A stretch of DNA of 64,000 bases from Phycisphaerales bacterium (GTDB lineage: Bacteria > Planctomycetota > Phycisphaerae > Phycisphaerales > SM1A02). The notes under the pieces were generated by a model. The model saw only the letters and a list, made by a program, of their open reading frames with translations. It was not told the DNA's origin and did not search any database. This document shows, in pieces, positions 1 through 7,415 of the stretch. Numbering within the stretch: the stretch's first letter is position 1; each line of letters starts with the position of its first letter. The position numbers and the translations under genes are program-made. The stretch covers positions 1-64,000 of the forward strand of contig JAQWPT010000023.1 of the NCBI GenBank assembly GCA_029245245.1, in the 5' to 3' direction.

Positions 1-1
1 G

Positions 2-349
2 GACTGGTTGGGTGGACTTTCCATCATCATGAATGACAGCACTCCAGGGAACATCGCGCTGCAGGAGCAGATGATCATCGGCGTGGGTCAATTCCCACAT
101 CCACTGGTCATGTGTGATCTGAACATGGATTCAACCCCGGAGCTTATCGTTGGAAATCGTGAAGTCGAAGGCATGCGTATCGTGCATAACTTCCTTCCCG
201 TTGACGCGTGCGTGCTCGATGGGGATATCACTGGCGACGGTGCTGTAAATGTCAGCGATCTGCTCGATGTGATCGCAGGTTGGGGAGACCCATATGACGT
301 CGGCTCCCTGTTGTTGGTGATCTCCGAGTGGGGAAACACCTGCCTCTGA
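2..349 (+). CDS. C-terminal fragment of a secreted dockerin-repeat protein (truncated by window edge)
   Basis: The reading frame is open from the first bases, so the true start lies upstream and only the last 115 or so residues are visible. The early part (GVGQFPHPLVMCDLNMDS and TPELIVGN) looks like an FG-GAP/VCBS-type beta-propeller blade (DLNxDxxPELIVGN). The tail carries a dockerin-like double EF-hand repeat: DGDITGDGAVNVSDLLDVIA followed by a second, shortened DVGSLLLVISEWG. The protein is probably secreted with a propeller body, but its function cannot be told from this fragment. It converges on the SMP-30 gene at 397-1311. Confidence 0.8.
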   Translation, partial: DWLGGLSIIMNDSTPGNIALQEQMIIGVGQFPHPLVMCDLNMDSTPELIVGNREVEGMRIVHNFLPVDACVLDGDITGDGAVNVSDLLDVIAGWGDPYDVGSLLLVISEWGNTCL

Positions 350-369
350 CCCAGGTCACCCATAGATGA

Positions 370-395
370 AACCAACCCAGCCCCCCGGCATCGCC
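370..395. repeat. Short direct repeat, copy 1 (partner at 1370-1395)
   Basis: 26 bases that match 1370-1395 at 23 positions, all three differences being transitions. The core is a C6 run followed by GGC and TCGCC. The copies lie exactly 1000 bases apart and bracket the SMP-30 gene. Confidence 0.6.
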
Positions 396-396
396 C

Positions 397-1311
397 TCAG
401 GCGCCGAACTTCGGTTCGGGCAGGCCTCGTACGCCCAGCCCGTGAATTGCAAACACGCTTCCAGGCTGTGGGTGCATTGCCAACTGCTCCGGGCTCACGA
501 ACGACTGTTGTGAGGTGACGTACATCGTTTCAAGGTTGTCTCCACCAAAGGTAACGCAGGTGGGGCTGGGAATCGGCATGTCAATTTCGCGATCGAGTCG
601 ACCTTTCGGATCGATGCGCAGGATCTTGCCTCCCATGTTCAAGGCAAACCAGTAATACCCCTCGGCATCGACCGTGGCACCATCGATGATCCCCGGCTTT
701 CGATCCTCGAGCGAAAACAGAACCCTGCGATTGTCGATGCGACCTTCGTCAATATCAAGATCGAAGACATGCACCGCTGCACCCTTTGTGTCGCCGAAAT
801 ACATCAGCGTGTCATCCGGGGAAAAAGCGATCCCGTTACTGCAGGCGAAGGAAAAGTCTTCTGCGCACCTGTGGCATGTCAGATCAGGATCGAGGCGATA
901 GATGTACGACGCACGGTCCTGCAGTCGCCCATCCATGCTGCCGCACCAGTACCGCCCGCGTCGATCGATCTTTCCATCATTCAGACGGCTGTGTGGCAGG
1001 TCAGCCTCGGGATCGACGATCTGTTCGATCTTGCCGGTTTCCAGGTCGACGGTACAGAACCCCGAGTTCGTGCCTGCGATCAATCCGCCTTCTAGCCGGA
1101 AACCAAAGGAGCCAACCTGTTGAGACATCGGCCAGGTGTCCCGCTGCCCGGTCACGATGTTCAATCGCTTCATCGATGGCAGGCGCGGGCTGGCCTGCTC
1201 CATGGAAGGCCCCGCGTGATCTGACCAGTACAGGGAGGACTCATCCTGGCACCAGAGTGGAGACTCTCCAAGACCGTCATTGCATTCCCAGAGACATTCA
1301 ATATCCAACAT
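397..1311 (-). CDS. SMP-30/gluconolactonase/regucalcin-like beta-propeller lactonase
   Basis: 304 residues, the usual length for the SMP-30/gluconolactonase (regucalcin) family, which are cytosolic six-bladed propellers that hydrolyse sugar lactones with a bound divalent metal. Visible family motifs are GESPLW near the N-terminus (metal-binding Glu), SRLNDGKIDRRGRYWCGSM, CSNGIAFSPD (Asn/Asp ligands) and DGATVDAEGYYWFAL. There is no signal peptide. I chose the ATG at 1311, not the in-frame TTG at 1326, because GAGAGG lies 7 bases upstream of that ATG. The gene is monocistronic and is flanked by an imperfect direct repeat (370-395 and 1370-1395). The substrate is unknown; the family assignment is firm. 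Confidence 0.9.
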   Translation of the reverse strand: MLDIECLWECNDGLGESPLWCQDESSLYWSDHAGPSMEQASPRLPSMKRLNIVTGQRDTWPMSQQVGSFGFRLEGGLIAGTNSGFCTVDLETGKIEQIVDPEADLPHSRLNDGKIDRRGRYWCGSMDGRLQDRASYIYRLDPDLTCHRCAEDFSFACSNGIAFSPDDTLMYFGDTKGAAVHVFDLDIDEGRIDNRRVLFSLEDRKPGIIDGATVDAEGYYWFALNMGGKILRIDPKGRLDREIDMPIPSPTCVTFGGDNLETMYVTSQQSFVSPEQLAMHPQPGSVFAIHGLGVRGLPEPKFGA

Positions 1312-1369
1312 GATGTTTCCTCTCAAGCACCATTTGATCGTTGACGGCCGGCCAGGTCAACATGATGCG

Positions 1370-1395
1370 AATCAACCCAACCCCCCGGCGTCGCC
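1370..1395. repeat. Short direct repeat, copy 2 (partner at 370-395)
   Basis: Second copy of the 26-base repeat. Here the C6 run can pair with the G6 run at 1398-1403 around a GGCG-T-CGCC core. This gives a hairpin followed on the + strand by a T-rich stretch (1405-1413), so it may also work as a terminator in that direction. Confidence 0.55.
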
Positions 1396-1418
1396 TTGGG
1401 GGGGTTGTTCTTTAAAGA

Positions 1419-1470
1419 CAACACCCCCGTGAAGACGGGGGTGCTGTGGGTTTGTATAGAAGGAGTGGGG
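1419..1470 (-). repeat. Intergenic hairpin element, copy A
   Basis: A 12-base arm (1419-1430) and its partner (1435-1446) form a stem with a four-base loop and one A-C mismatch. After a 15-base spacer, the + strand carries GGAGTGGGG (1462-1470). The same arrangement recurs at 3648-3698 and, decayed, at 5504-5546. Read on the - strand it sits just downstream of the imine-reductase-like gene, so a 3'-end or terminator role is likely. Against copy B the loop-closing pair changes from C-G to T-A, a compensatory change. Confidence 0.7.
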
Positions 1471-1474
1471 CACA

Positions 1475-2374
1475 TCACGATCCGGGATCGGATGCAAATA
1501 CATCAACCAGCGCCGAGAGATCATGTTCGCCAAGACCCAGTCGCTCGCCCTCATCGAAGACGGTCTTCACTGCATCCTGGAGAACCAGGTTCGTCCCCAG
1601 TGATTGTGCAACGGAGCGGACCGCTTTTTGTCCTTCTCCCCACGAGGTGATCGACGCCTGCGTTTCCTGCGTGTTGCCATCCTGAATGGCCTCGATGAGC
1701 CTGCTCTTCTCTGCCGCCAGAATCGATCCGACGTTGTTGGCATGTTGCTTGAAGACATCGAGAGAGATGTCGCCTGCGCTGGCAAGCGCTGCGCCGTTGA
1801 CAATGCCGATCAGCGTCATCCCGACATCGACCATCAGTGCTCGGCTCAGGATCGTGGGCTTCCTGATGTCCTCGCCCAGATTCGTCCAATTCGGAGCAAG
1901 GATGCGAAGGAGTGGATCACATGCCTCGAGCACATCTGGTGCACCCGCCATGAGCAGCGATCCGGCGTCGGTGCCGAGATCCCTGGGATAACACATGACG
2001 GCGCCATCCGCGATGCGGCCACCATGCTCCTCGATGAACACCGCGTGCTCCCATACCGCGTCAATCGTGCCGGTCGTCAACTGGATGATGCAGGTTCCTT
2101 CAAAGCAGTCGTTCAGGTCATTCGCCTCGATGATCGCCTTCCATGCCGCGTAGTCAGTGAGGCAGACGACGACATGCGTGTTGGCTTTGAGCGCATCGGC
2201 CGGACTGTCACAGGCGATCGCGCCATCCGAGACCAGCGCATCGACCTTTTCGCGGGATCGGTTCCAGACCGACACCTGGCAACCAGCTTCCAGAAGCGTG
2301 CGGGCAATACCCGATCCCATGGCACCAAGCCCGATGACCGAAACAGAGGGGGTCGATGCAGTGTGCTCACTCAT
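1475..2374 (-). CDS. Imine-reductase-like NAD(P)-dependent dehydrogenase (6PGDH/beta-hydroxyacid dehydrogenase superfamily)
   Basis: 299 residues from ATG 2374, with a weak AGGA about 13 bases upstream; the longer open frame upstream lacks coding character. The N-terminal Rossmann fold has GLGAMG at residues 15-20 and VWNRSREK at 37-44, which favours NADP. The middle follows imine reductases rather than classical 3-hydroxyisobutyrate dehydrogenases: VVVCLTDYAAW, LTTGTIDA, DGAVMCYPRDLGT, then NLGEDIRKPTILSRALM. The catalytic Lys of beta-hydroxyacid dehydrogenases is absent, and the usual imine-reductase Asp position appears to be Ser177. The protein is cytosolic and its substrate unknown. The superfamily is firm; the imine-reductase branch is my reading of the motifs. 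Confidence 0.85.
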   Translation of the reverse strand: MSEHTASTPSVSVIGLGAMGSGIARTLLEAGCQVSVWNRSREKVDALVSDGAIACDSPADALKANTHVVVCLTDYAAWKAIIEANDLNDCFEGTCIIQLTTGTIDAVWEHAVFIEEHGGRIADGAVMCYPRDLGTDAGSLLMAGAPDVLEACDPLLRILAPNWTNLGEDIRKPTILSRALMVDVGMTLIGIVNGAALASAGDISLDVFKQHANNVGSILAAEKSRLIEAIQDGNTQETQASITSWGEGQKAVRSVAQSLGTNLVLQDAVKTVFDEGERLGLGEHDLSALVDVFASDPGS

Positions 2375-2643
2375 GTGCTGGTGTTCCTGTGCTGCGAGTC
2401 GAGAAAGGTGCTCGAAGGGAGGGGCATGCCAAGTCAATTCCGCGTGGATAGTCGCATTCTGATTGGAACGAAGTTTAGCAGTCTTCGAAGGCATTTACTC
2501 AAAGCAGAAATAGATTGACTTCTTCGCGATTCCGCAAATCCTTTTGGCAGCACTTTTCATGGAGGTTCAGGCACCTCTTTATGGTTGAGAGTTCTAGGAG
2601 AGCGTCGGTACGTTATTGCCGACTTAGCAAAGGAGATATCCCC

Positions 2644-3612
2644 ATGAACAAACGCAATGGATTGAAGTTGACTCTGGTCGCCGGCCTGCTTGTTGCAGGC
2701 CAATCGGCTGTTGCCAGCGAGTGCTGTCCAGCGGACATCACCGGCGACGGCATGGTCAACACGGAGGAACTGCTCGGCGTGCTCGCCGAGTGGGGCCCAT
2801 GCCAACATCCGGATCACTGTCCCGCGGACATTGACCAGTCCGGTGCCGTCGGTGTTGACGACCTGCTGGCAGTGCTGTCGGGCTGGGGCATGTGCCATGA
2901 CCATGATCACGGTGAGTACATGGATCTCACGGAGTGGGGGGACTTCCACGGTTCAAATGGCAACTCGCATGACCACGAGATGGTCGGCGGCCGGACGGCC
3001 ATCACCACCGAAGCCATGGTGGCCTACAACAACCTTCGCGCATTCCTCGATCTGCCGGCGCTGACCTATGAAGATGTCGGCCAATGGGCGTTTGATGAAG
3101 CACTGACCAACAACAGCCAGGCCTGGGGGACTGATCTGCAGGGTGTCGGGCTCTGGTATGCCATGCAGGGCGCCAAGGTCGGCTGGATCACGGACGAAGG
3201 CTACGATCCGCAGATCCTGGCTGACATCCAGCGCACCGCGCGAACCGTCTGCGATCCGGTCAAGATGGAGGCCGAGGTGATGGACATGGTCCGCCAGTTC
3301 GGCATCGACGGCTACGCCGACTATCTCGAGCAGAACGGCATGGTGGACACGTTCATCAACACGCTCAAGATGGAGCCGCACTATGGCGGCTGGATGCACG
3401 GGCGTTGCCACGGCTTCCTGTCGATCGAGGGCGTGGCCATCAACCACGACATCAATCACCTCACGGTGCTCAACTGGGCGCAGACGTTGCCCTTCTACAA
3501 CGATACGTTCGACTGGCCGCAGTGGGATGCCCTGGACGTATCCGATTCGGGCGTGATCGAGTACTACCAGAGCATGGTGATCCTCGGTGACCCGGTGGGT
3601 GACAACATGTGA
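2644..3612 (+). CDS. Secreted protein with N-terminal dockerin repeat and His-rich domain of unknown function
   Basis: 322 residues. ATG 2644 is preceded by AAAGGAG at good spacing and followed by a clear signal peptide (MNKRNGLKLTLVAGLLVAG, cleaved near AVAS). Unusually, the dockerin-like repeat comes first (CCPADITGDGMVNTEELLGV and DIDQSGAVGVDDLLAVLSGW, residues about 27-85). A His/Asp-rich linker (CHDHDHGEY) follows, then a domain of about 230 residues that I do not recognise. Its most striking stretch is GRCHGFLSIEGVAINHDINH, ahead of WAQTLPFYNDTFDWPQWDAL. The clustered His residues suggest metal binding, but no known catalytic motif is evident. It is divergent from the imine-reductase-like gene, with 269 bases between them for two promoters. 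Confidence 0.85.
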   Translation: MNKRNGLKLTLVAGLLVAGQSAVASECCPADITGDGMVNTEELLGVLAEWGPCQHPDHCPADIDQSGAVGVDDLLAVLSGWGMCHDHDHGEYMDLTEWGDFHGSNGNSHDHEMVGGRTAITTEAMVAYNNLRAFLDLPALTYEDVGQWAFDEALTNNSQAWGTDLQGVGLWYAMQGAKVGWITDEGYDPQILADIQRTARTVCDPVKMEAEVMDMVRQFGIDGYADYLEQNGMVDTFINTLKMEPHYGGWMHGRCHGFLSIEGVAINHDINHLTVLNWAQTLPFYNDTFDWPQWDALDVSDSGVIEYYQSMVILGDPVGDNM

Positions 3613-3647
3613 CGCGAGTACGATCGCAACTGCATGACGCACAATGG

Positions 3648-3698
3648 CAGCACCCCCGCGAAAGCGGGGGTGCTGTGGTTCTCTATATGGAGTGGGGG
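3648..3698 (-). repeat. Intergenic hairpin element, copy B (likely terminator)
   Basis: A perfect 12-bp stem (3648-3659 with 3664-3675) closed by a GAAA tetraloop, then a 13-base spacer and GGAGTGGGGG (3689-3698) on the + strand. It lies between the convergent genes ending at 3612 and 3721. The flanking sequence is shared with copies A and C. Confidence 0.75.
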
Positions 3699-3720
3699 AT
3701 GGTTCAGACGGTTGCGAGCC

Positions 3721-5403
3721 TCATGATCCCCAGGCGCTGATGACGGCCAGCAGATCGAAGATGTCGACATTGGCATCCTGATTGAGGTCGCCGGAGCAGA
3801 TGCTGCAGGGGCCCCATTCGTTCAGGACGACAAGCAGGTCCAGGATGTCCACGCTGCCGTCGCAGTTGCAGTCTCCGGTGGATTCTCCGGCAAGTCGGAC
3901 CTTGGCTGTGAAGGGCAGGGCGTAGCCCTCGTCATCCGATGGAAAGACCAGACACTGGACCACTGCGCCGTCGCATCCTTCCAATCGAGGAAGATGGTCG
4001 GCCTGGCCTGCCGAGATCGTGTTGCGGACGACTTGGCCGCCGATGGACCAGATGTATTGGTATCGAACGAGATCCCAGTCGAGATCATCGACTGGTTGGG
4101 CGTACACGCTGCACGTGAGGATGTCATCGGCAGTGGCGTTCAACGGGCCGATGCCTGCGATGATGGGCTCGGGGGAGCGGTTGGCGAGTGTTTCGCCGGA
4201 CTCGAGCACCTCCAGTGAGAAGTCGATGTACGGCTCGCCGTTCACGATCATGTTCACCGTCCATGTGCCGGGCATCGTGTGCAGTCCGTCCAGATCCCAC
4301 GCGAAATAGGTGTGGAAGTACCGGTAGGTGTTCCATGTGGAGTTGAACCATTGCGTGCCCGTGTCGTGGCTCAGGACTCCTAACGGGTTGTAGAACTCCA
4401 TCTGATACGTGCTGAAGGGTCCGACGTCCGTGGACTGCGTCCACATCCACAGCAGATCGTGGTCGAGCGTGATGAATCCCTCCGTCGGTGGTCGCCACGA
4501 ATAGATGTCGTTCGAGTAGAAGTCCGTCAGATTGGTCGTCGAGATTCCGAAGTCCCGACAGACGGGGTCGACCGGAATGTCGATCTGGTTCTCCCAGCCA
4601 CTGGGGCCGGGGTTGCAGTCGCCCGTATACGGCTCGAGGTAGTCCCAGCCGTCGTCTTCGTTTGGTACCCAGGTCGAGAAGGCCAGGCCGGGCCAATCGC
4701 CGCCTCCGCTCGAGGCAGCCATGGCGATCTGCTCACCGGCACGGACCTCCTGGTCGACTTCGACGATGGCGCTGTCCTGCTTCAGGCTTTGATAATAGGT
4801 GTAGCGATCTTCGCCATGATGAATGCCGATGTAGTTGGTATGAGCATTGCTCACTTCCGCATTCTGATCCGGCTCGCTGTCGACAATGTCCGTCACCGTG
4901 CCGTCGAGCACTGCGAAGACTGGCACGCCGATGAGTTGATGATTGAAACTCTTCAGAAGCCCGTTGTCCACGTAGCTGCCGTCGTAGGTGTACGACCCGC
5001 AATTCCAGTCCTGAATCCCGCCCTCGCTGGAGTCGAGATCGACGTAGTTGTTCATGATCAGATCGACCGATTCCCTGGCCCCGACGGGAAAGATCGGAAA
5101 GGGTTCAAATGTTCCGCGGGTTCCGGATTCGGAAAATGGGCCAAAGCGTCGGGAGTATTCCCTGATGCTCTGCAGGATGCGTTTCTTTGCTGCTGCACTG
5201 CGATGGGCGGTGTGTGCACGGTTTCCCAGGTCGACGGCTCCGACGAGTCCGCCCTCGGGTGGCAAGGCAGGTGTCGGCGGCAGGGGATGCGCAGTCGCCT
5301 GCTGCTCCTTCGCCTCATGCGCGCGTTCGCCGTGTCCGGCATGGGCGGCTGCAAGGCCGGTGATGGCCAGCATGGCCACGATGACGGTGCATATTGATTG
5401 CAT
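3721..5403 (-). CDS. Secreted M23 (LytM)-like protein with degenerate active site and C-terminal dockerin
   Basis: 560 residues from ATG 5403, where GGAGAG lies about 8 bases upstream and a signal peptide (MQSICTVIVAMLAITGLAAA) follows. Residues about 120-260 follow the M23 fold: WNCGSYTYDGSYVDNG, GVPVFAVLDGTVTDIVDSEP, IGIHHGEDRYTYYQSL, VRAGEQIAMAASSGG. The expected HxxxD, the Y-x-H-L and the final HLHF zinc motif are replaced (SYVDN, YYQSL, GLAFST). The middle region is unassigned. The C-terminus has two dockerin halves (GDCNCDGSVDILDLLVVL, GDLNQDANVDIFDLLAVI). M23 enzymes cut peptidoglycan; this one is probably catalytically dead and binding-only, which is inference. Pro-rich stretches near the N-terminus resemble peptides encoded by REP-type repeats. 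Confidence 0.8.
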   Translation of the reverse strand: MQSICTVIVAMLAITGLAAAHAGHGERAHEAKEQQATAHPLPPTPALPPEGGLVGAVDLGNRAHTAHRSAAAKKRILQSIREYSRRFGPFSESGTRGTFEPFPIFPVGARESVDLIMNNYVDLDSSEGGIQDWNCGSYTYDGSYVDNGLLKSFNHQLIGVPVFAVLDGTVTDIVDSEPDQNAEVSNAHTNYIGIHHGEDRYTYYQSLKQDSAIVEVDQEVRAGEQIAMAASSGGGDWPGLAFSTWVPNEDDGWDYLEPYTGDCNPGPSGWENQIDIPVDPVCRDFGISTTNLTDFYSNDIYSWRPPTEGFITLDHDLLWMWTQSTDVGPFSTYQMEFYNPLGVLSHDTGTQWFNSTWNTYRYFHTYFAWDLDGLHTMPGTWTVNMIVNGEPYIDFSLEVLESGETLANRSPEPIIAGIGPLNATADDILTCSVYAQPVDDLDWDLVRYQYIWSIGGQVVRNTISAGQADHLPRLEGCDGAVVQCLVFPSDDEGYALPFTAKVRLAGESTGDCNCDGSVDILDLLVVLNEWGPCSICSGDLNQDANVDIFDLLAVISAWGS

Positions 5404-5503
5404 TGGTTTCTCTCCCCCAACAAGTGATGGCGGCAGGGGCCGCTGAGCACCCATTAGAGCGGGTCATGCTGGCAGGTCAACAAGAAATGGACAACTCAAT
5501 GGC

Positions 5504-5546
5504 TGCAGCAGGCGTGCTGTGGTGATGTGTATATATGGAGTGGGGG
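5504..5546 (-). repeat. Intergenic hairpin element, decayed copy C
   Basis: It keeps GTGCTG, a TATATA-containing spacer of 17 bases and GGAGTGGGGG (5537-5546), but the long C5/G5 stem of copies A and B is reduced to about five pairs. It follows the fossil dockerin tail at 5549-5625 just as copy B follows an intact dockerin gene. Confidence 0.55.
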
Positions 5547-5548
5547 TC

Positions 5549-5625
5549 CAGTCGCAGCCGCCCCAGGCCTGGATGACGGCGAGGTGGTCGGCGGCGGCAT
5601 CGTCACCGCACATGCGGGGATGCTG
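5549..5625 (-). pseudogene. Fossil dockerin tail
   Basis: On the - strand this stretch aligns with the last codons of the esterase gene at 7416-8480. It shares ATCCAGGCCTGGGGC, encoding IQAWG, and upstream the GACGATGC-GCCGCCGAC block. A 33-base in-frame deletion has collapsed the second EF-hand between two GCCGAC words. There is no start and the frame runs into the hairpin element. It is a relic of a dockerin gene or of a duplicated gene end, and lies just after the stop of the gene at 5642. Confidence 0.65.
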
Positions 5626-5641
5626 GGGAGCCTTCATTCAA

Positions 5642-7339
5642 CTAGTCGGCGCCTTCGCAGTCGATGAGGAGCGTACCGGTTCCACTGCTGGCATTGTCCC
5701 AGCCACCCAGGCGGATCAGGTACTGCGTACCGGCGACGACATCCATCTGCAGCAGCGACGTGTAGCCACCGCAGTTGTCATCGTCGTCTCCGTTGCAGGC
5801 AACCTGGTTGCTGTTCGCGCAGGTTCCCTGGTACACCACGAGGTCGGTATCGAACGACGCGCTGTTGCAGGTGCTGACAGTCAGCAATCCATTGCAGGTG
5901 GATTCGTATGAGAACCAGATGTCCGCATGCATGTCGCCGAGGTAGGTTCCGGAGCACAGGGAATCGTCGTAGGCATCGCTGCTGTTTGTTGCATCGAGCG
6001 TGGAGAACGCAGTGCTGCCATCCGTGACGACAAGCGCGTCGGCGCACTCGTCGTTGTATTCAGCGTTGCAGTCCACCATGGCACAGTCCGTGCCTGGTCC
6101 ACGGAAGGAGCCGCCGCCATCGCTGCATGCATTGGAAAGAAGCACTTCACAGGTGCCGTCGCCCCAGCAGCATGCGCCGAGCTCCGGGCAGGTCGATGAG
6201 ACACAGGACGTTGCGTCGCCATTCCAGGATCCAGCAAGTTCCTTGCAGTCATCGGAATCGGTGTAGCTGCAGGAGCCGTCTGCAAGGCAGCATGCGCCGC
6301 GTATCGTGCAGGTCGAACCCCAATCACCGATGACGATCAACAGGTCATTCACGTCGTACGGGTTCTCCCAGTCGGAGATGACCAGCAGGAGGTCGCTGAC
6401 ATTCACGACTGAATCAGCATTGAGATCACCGGGCGTGCATGGCACATCGGACAGCCCGTCGAAGAAGTTCCAGGCTTCGACCGTTGCATTGATGTCCATG
6501 TTGCCCCATTGTCCGGGCCAGTCGTGGCCTCCTCCGATGACGAGGTAGTACCGGAGTTCCAGGTTGTTCTGCTGTGAACTGTAGACATCGAGCCGAACGG
6601 TGCTTCCGTCATTCGGGTCAATGTCCGGCAGGTAGGTCCGATCGAATCCGGTCGTGCCGAGGATGTTCGCCCAGAGCGCCATGGTGTCGGGGATCGAGTG
6701 GTAGGCGCCCCAGCCGCCGCTGTTGTTCATGTCGCCTTCGTACAGAGTCACATCGTCGTCAGTGCCGTTCATCGTCAGGATCGGTCGCAGGACGTCCGGG
6801 TCACAGTTGGTGAAGAGTGAATCCATCATCATGCCGATGATCGGTGCAAATGCCATGAATGTCTCCGATTCACGACATGCGAGCTGAAAGCACATCTCGG
6901 CCCCGTTGGAGAATCCGGTGACGAAGGTGCGATCCGGATCAAGGCCGTGCTTCTCCTGCAGATGGACGGCGAGTGCGGAGAGAAAACCATCATCGTCGAT
7001 GTCGAAGCTGCCGTGAAACGCGTAGTCGACGTCCCAGAACCGGTTGCCCCACTGGTCCTGTGTCCCGTTGGGGAACGCCACCACGAACCCGCGTTCGTCG
7101 GCCAGTTCGGTCCAGTCGTAGTTGTTCATCATCTCGTTGTTGTTGCCGCTGTAGCCATGCAGAGCAAGCACGAGGGCGGCGCCGTCCTGAGCCGTATCAG
7201 GAATGTGGATCCGGTACTGGCGATCAAGGCCGTCATGAGGAAAACCGATGTTCTGGGCTCCGGCCGTGGAAGCCAGAAAGATCGCAAAAATCATGGCAAT
7301 GTGCTTCATCAATGCAGCATAGGTGTTCTGCCGCTGCAT
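5642..7339 (-). CDS. Secreted PHB-depolymerase/CE1-like esterase with dockerin, GACC repeats and PPC-like domain
   Basis: 565 residues. ATG 7339 has GAAGAAG 8 bases upstream; an ATG at 7309 would give a shorter but also valid signal peptide (MKHIAMIFAIFLAS, cleaved after AGA). The first 300 residues are an alpha/beta hydrolase of the LpqC/PHB-depolymerase/feruloyl-esterase type: oxyanion region LALHGYSGNN, nucleophile GFSNGAEM, Asp in NGTDDDV, His in GGGHDWPG. Then come a dockerin (DLNADSVVNVSDLLLVIS plus a half repeat), two GACC Cys repeats (GACCLADGSC, GACCWGDGTC), and a C-terminal prepeptidase-like beta domain (ADIWFSYESTCNGLLTVSTC) that also occurs in the gene at 21238. The likely role is extracellular ester hydrolysis on plant, algal or polyester substrates. 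Confidence 0.88.
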   Translation of the reverse strand: MQRQNTYAALMKHIAMIFAIFLASTAGAQNIGFPHDGLDRQYRIHIPDTAQDGAALVLALHGYSGNNNEMMNNYDWTELADERGFVVAFPNGTQDQWGNRFWDVDYAFHGSFDIDDDGFLSALAVHLQEKHGLDPDRTFVTGFSNGAEMCFQLACRESETFMAFAPIIGMMMDSLFTNCDPDVLRPILTMNGTDDDVTLYEGDMNNSGGWGAYHSIPDTMALWANILGTTGFDRTYLPDIDPNDGSTVRLDVYSSQQNNLELRYYLVIGGGHDWPGQWGNMDINATVEAWNFFDGLSDVPCTPGDLNADSVVNVSDLLLVISDWENPYDVNDLLIVIGDWGSTCTIRGACCLADGSCSYTDSDDCKELAGSWNGDATSCVSSTCPELGACCWGDGTCEVLLSNACSDGGGSFRGPGTDCAMVDCNAEYNDECADALVVTDGSTAFSTLDATNSSDAYDDSLCSGTYLGDMHADIWFSYESTCNGLLTVSTCNSASFDTDLVVYQGTCANSNQVACNGDDDDNCGGYTSLLQMDVVAGTQYLIRLGGWDNASSGTGTLLIDCEGAD

Positions 7340-7415
7340 GCCAGTCACTTCTTCCGTATCACCAGAAAACGGGGGGATCACGGTCTATCCGTCCCTGTTA
7401 CCAGACCCGTCAGAG

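Noticed and set aside
4459-5397. A 312-codon + strand frame
   Set aside because: It is antisense to the M23-like gene and has no signal, ribosome site or motif.
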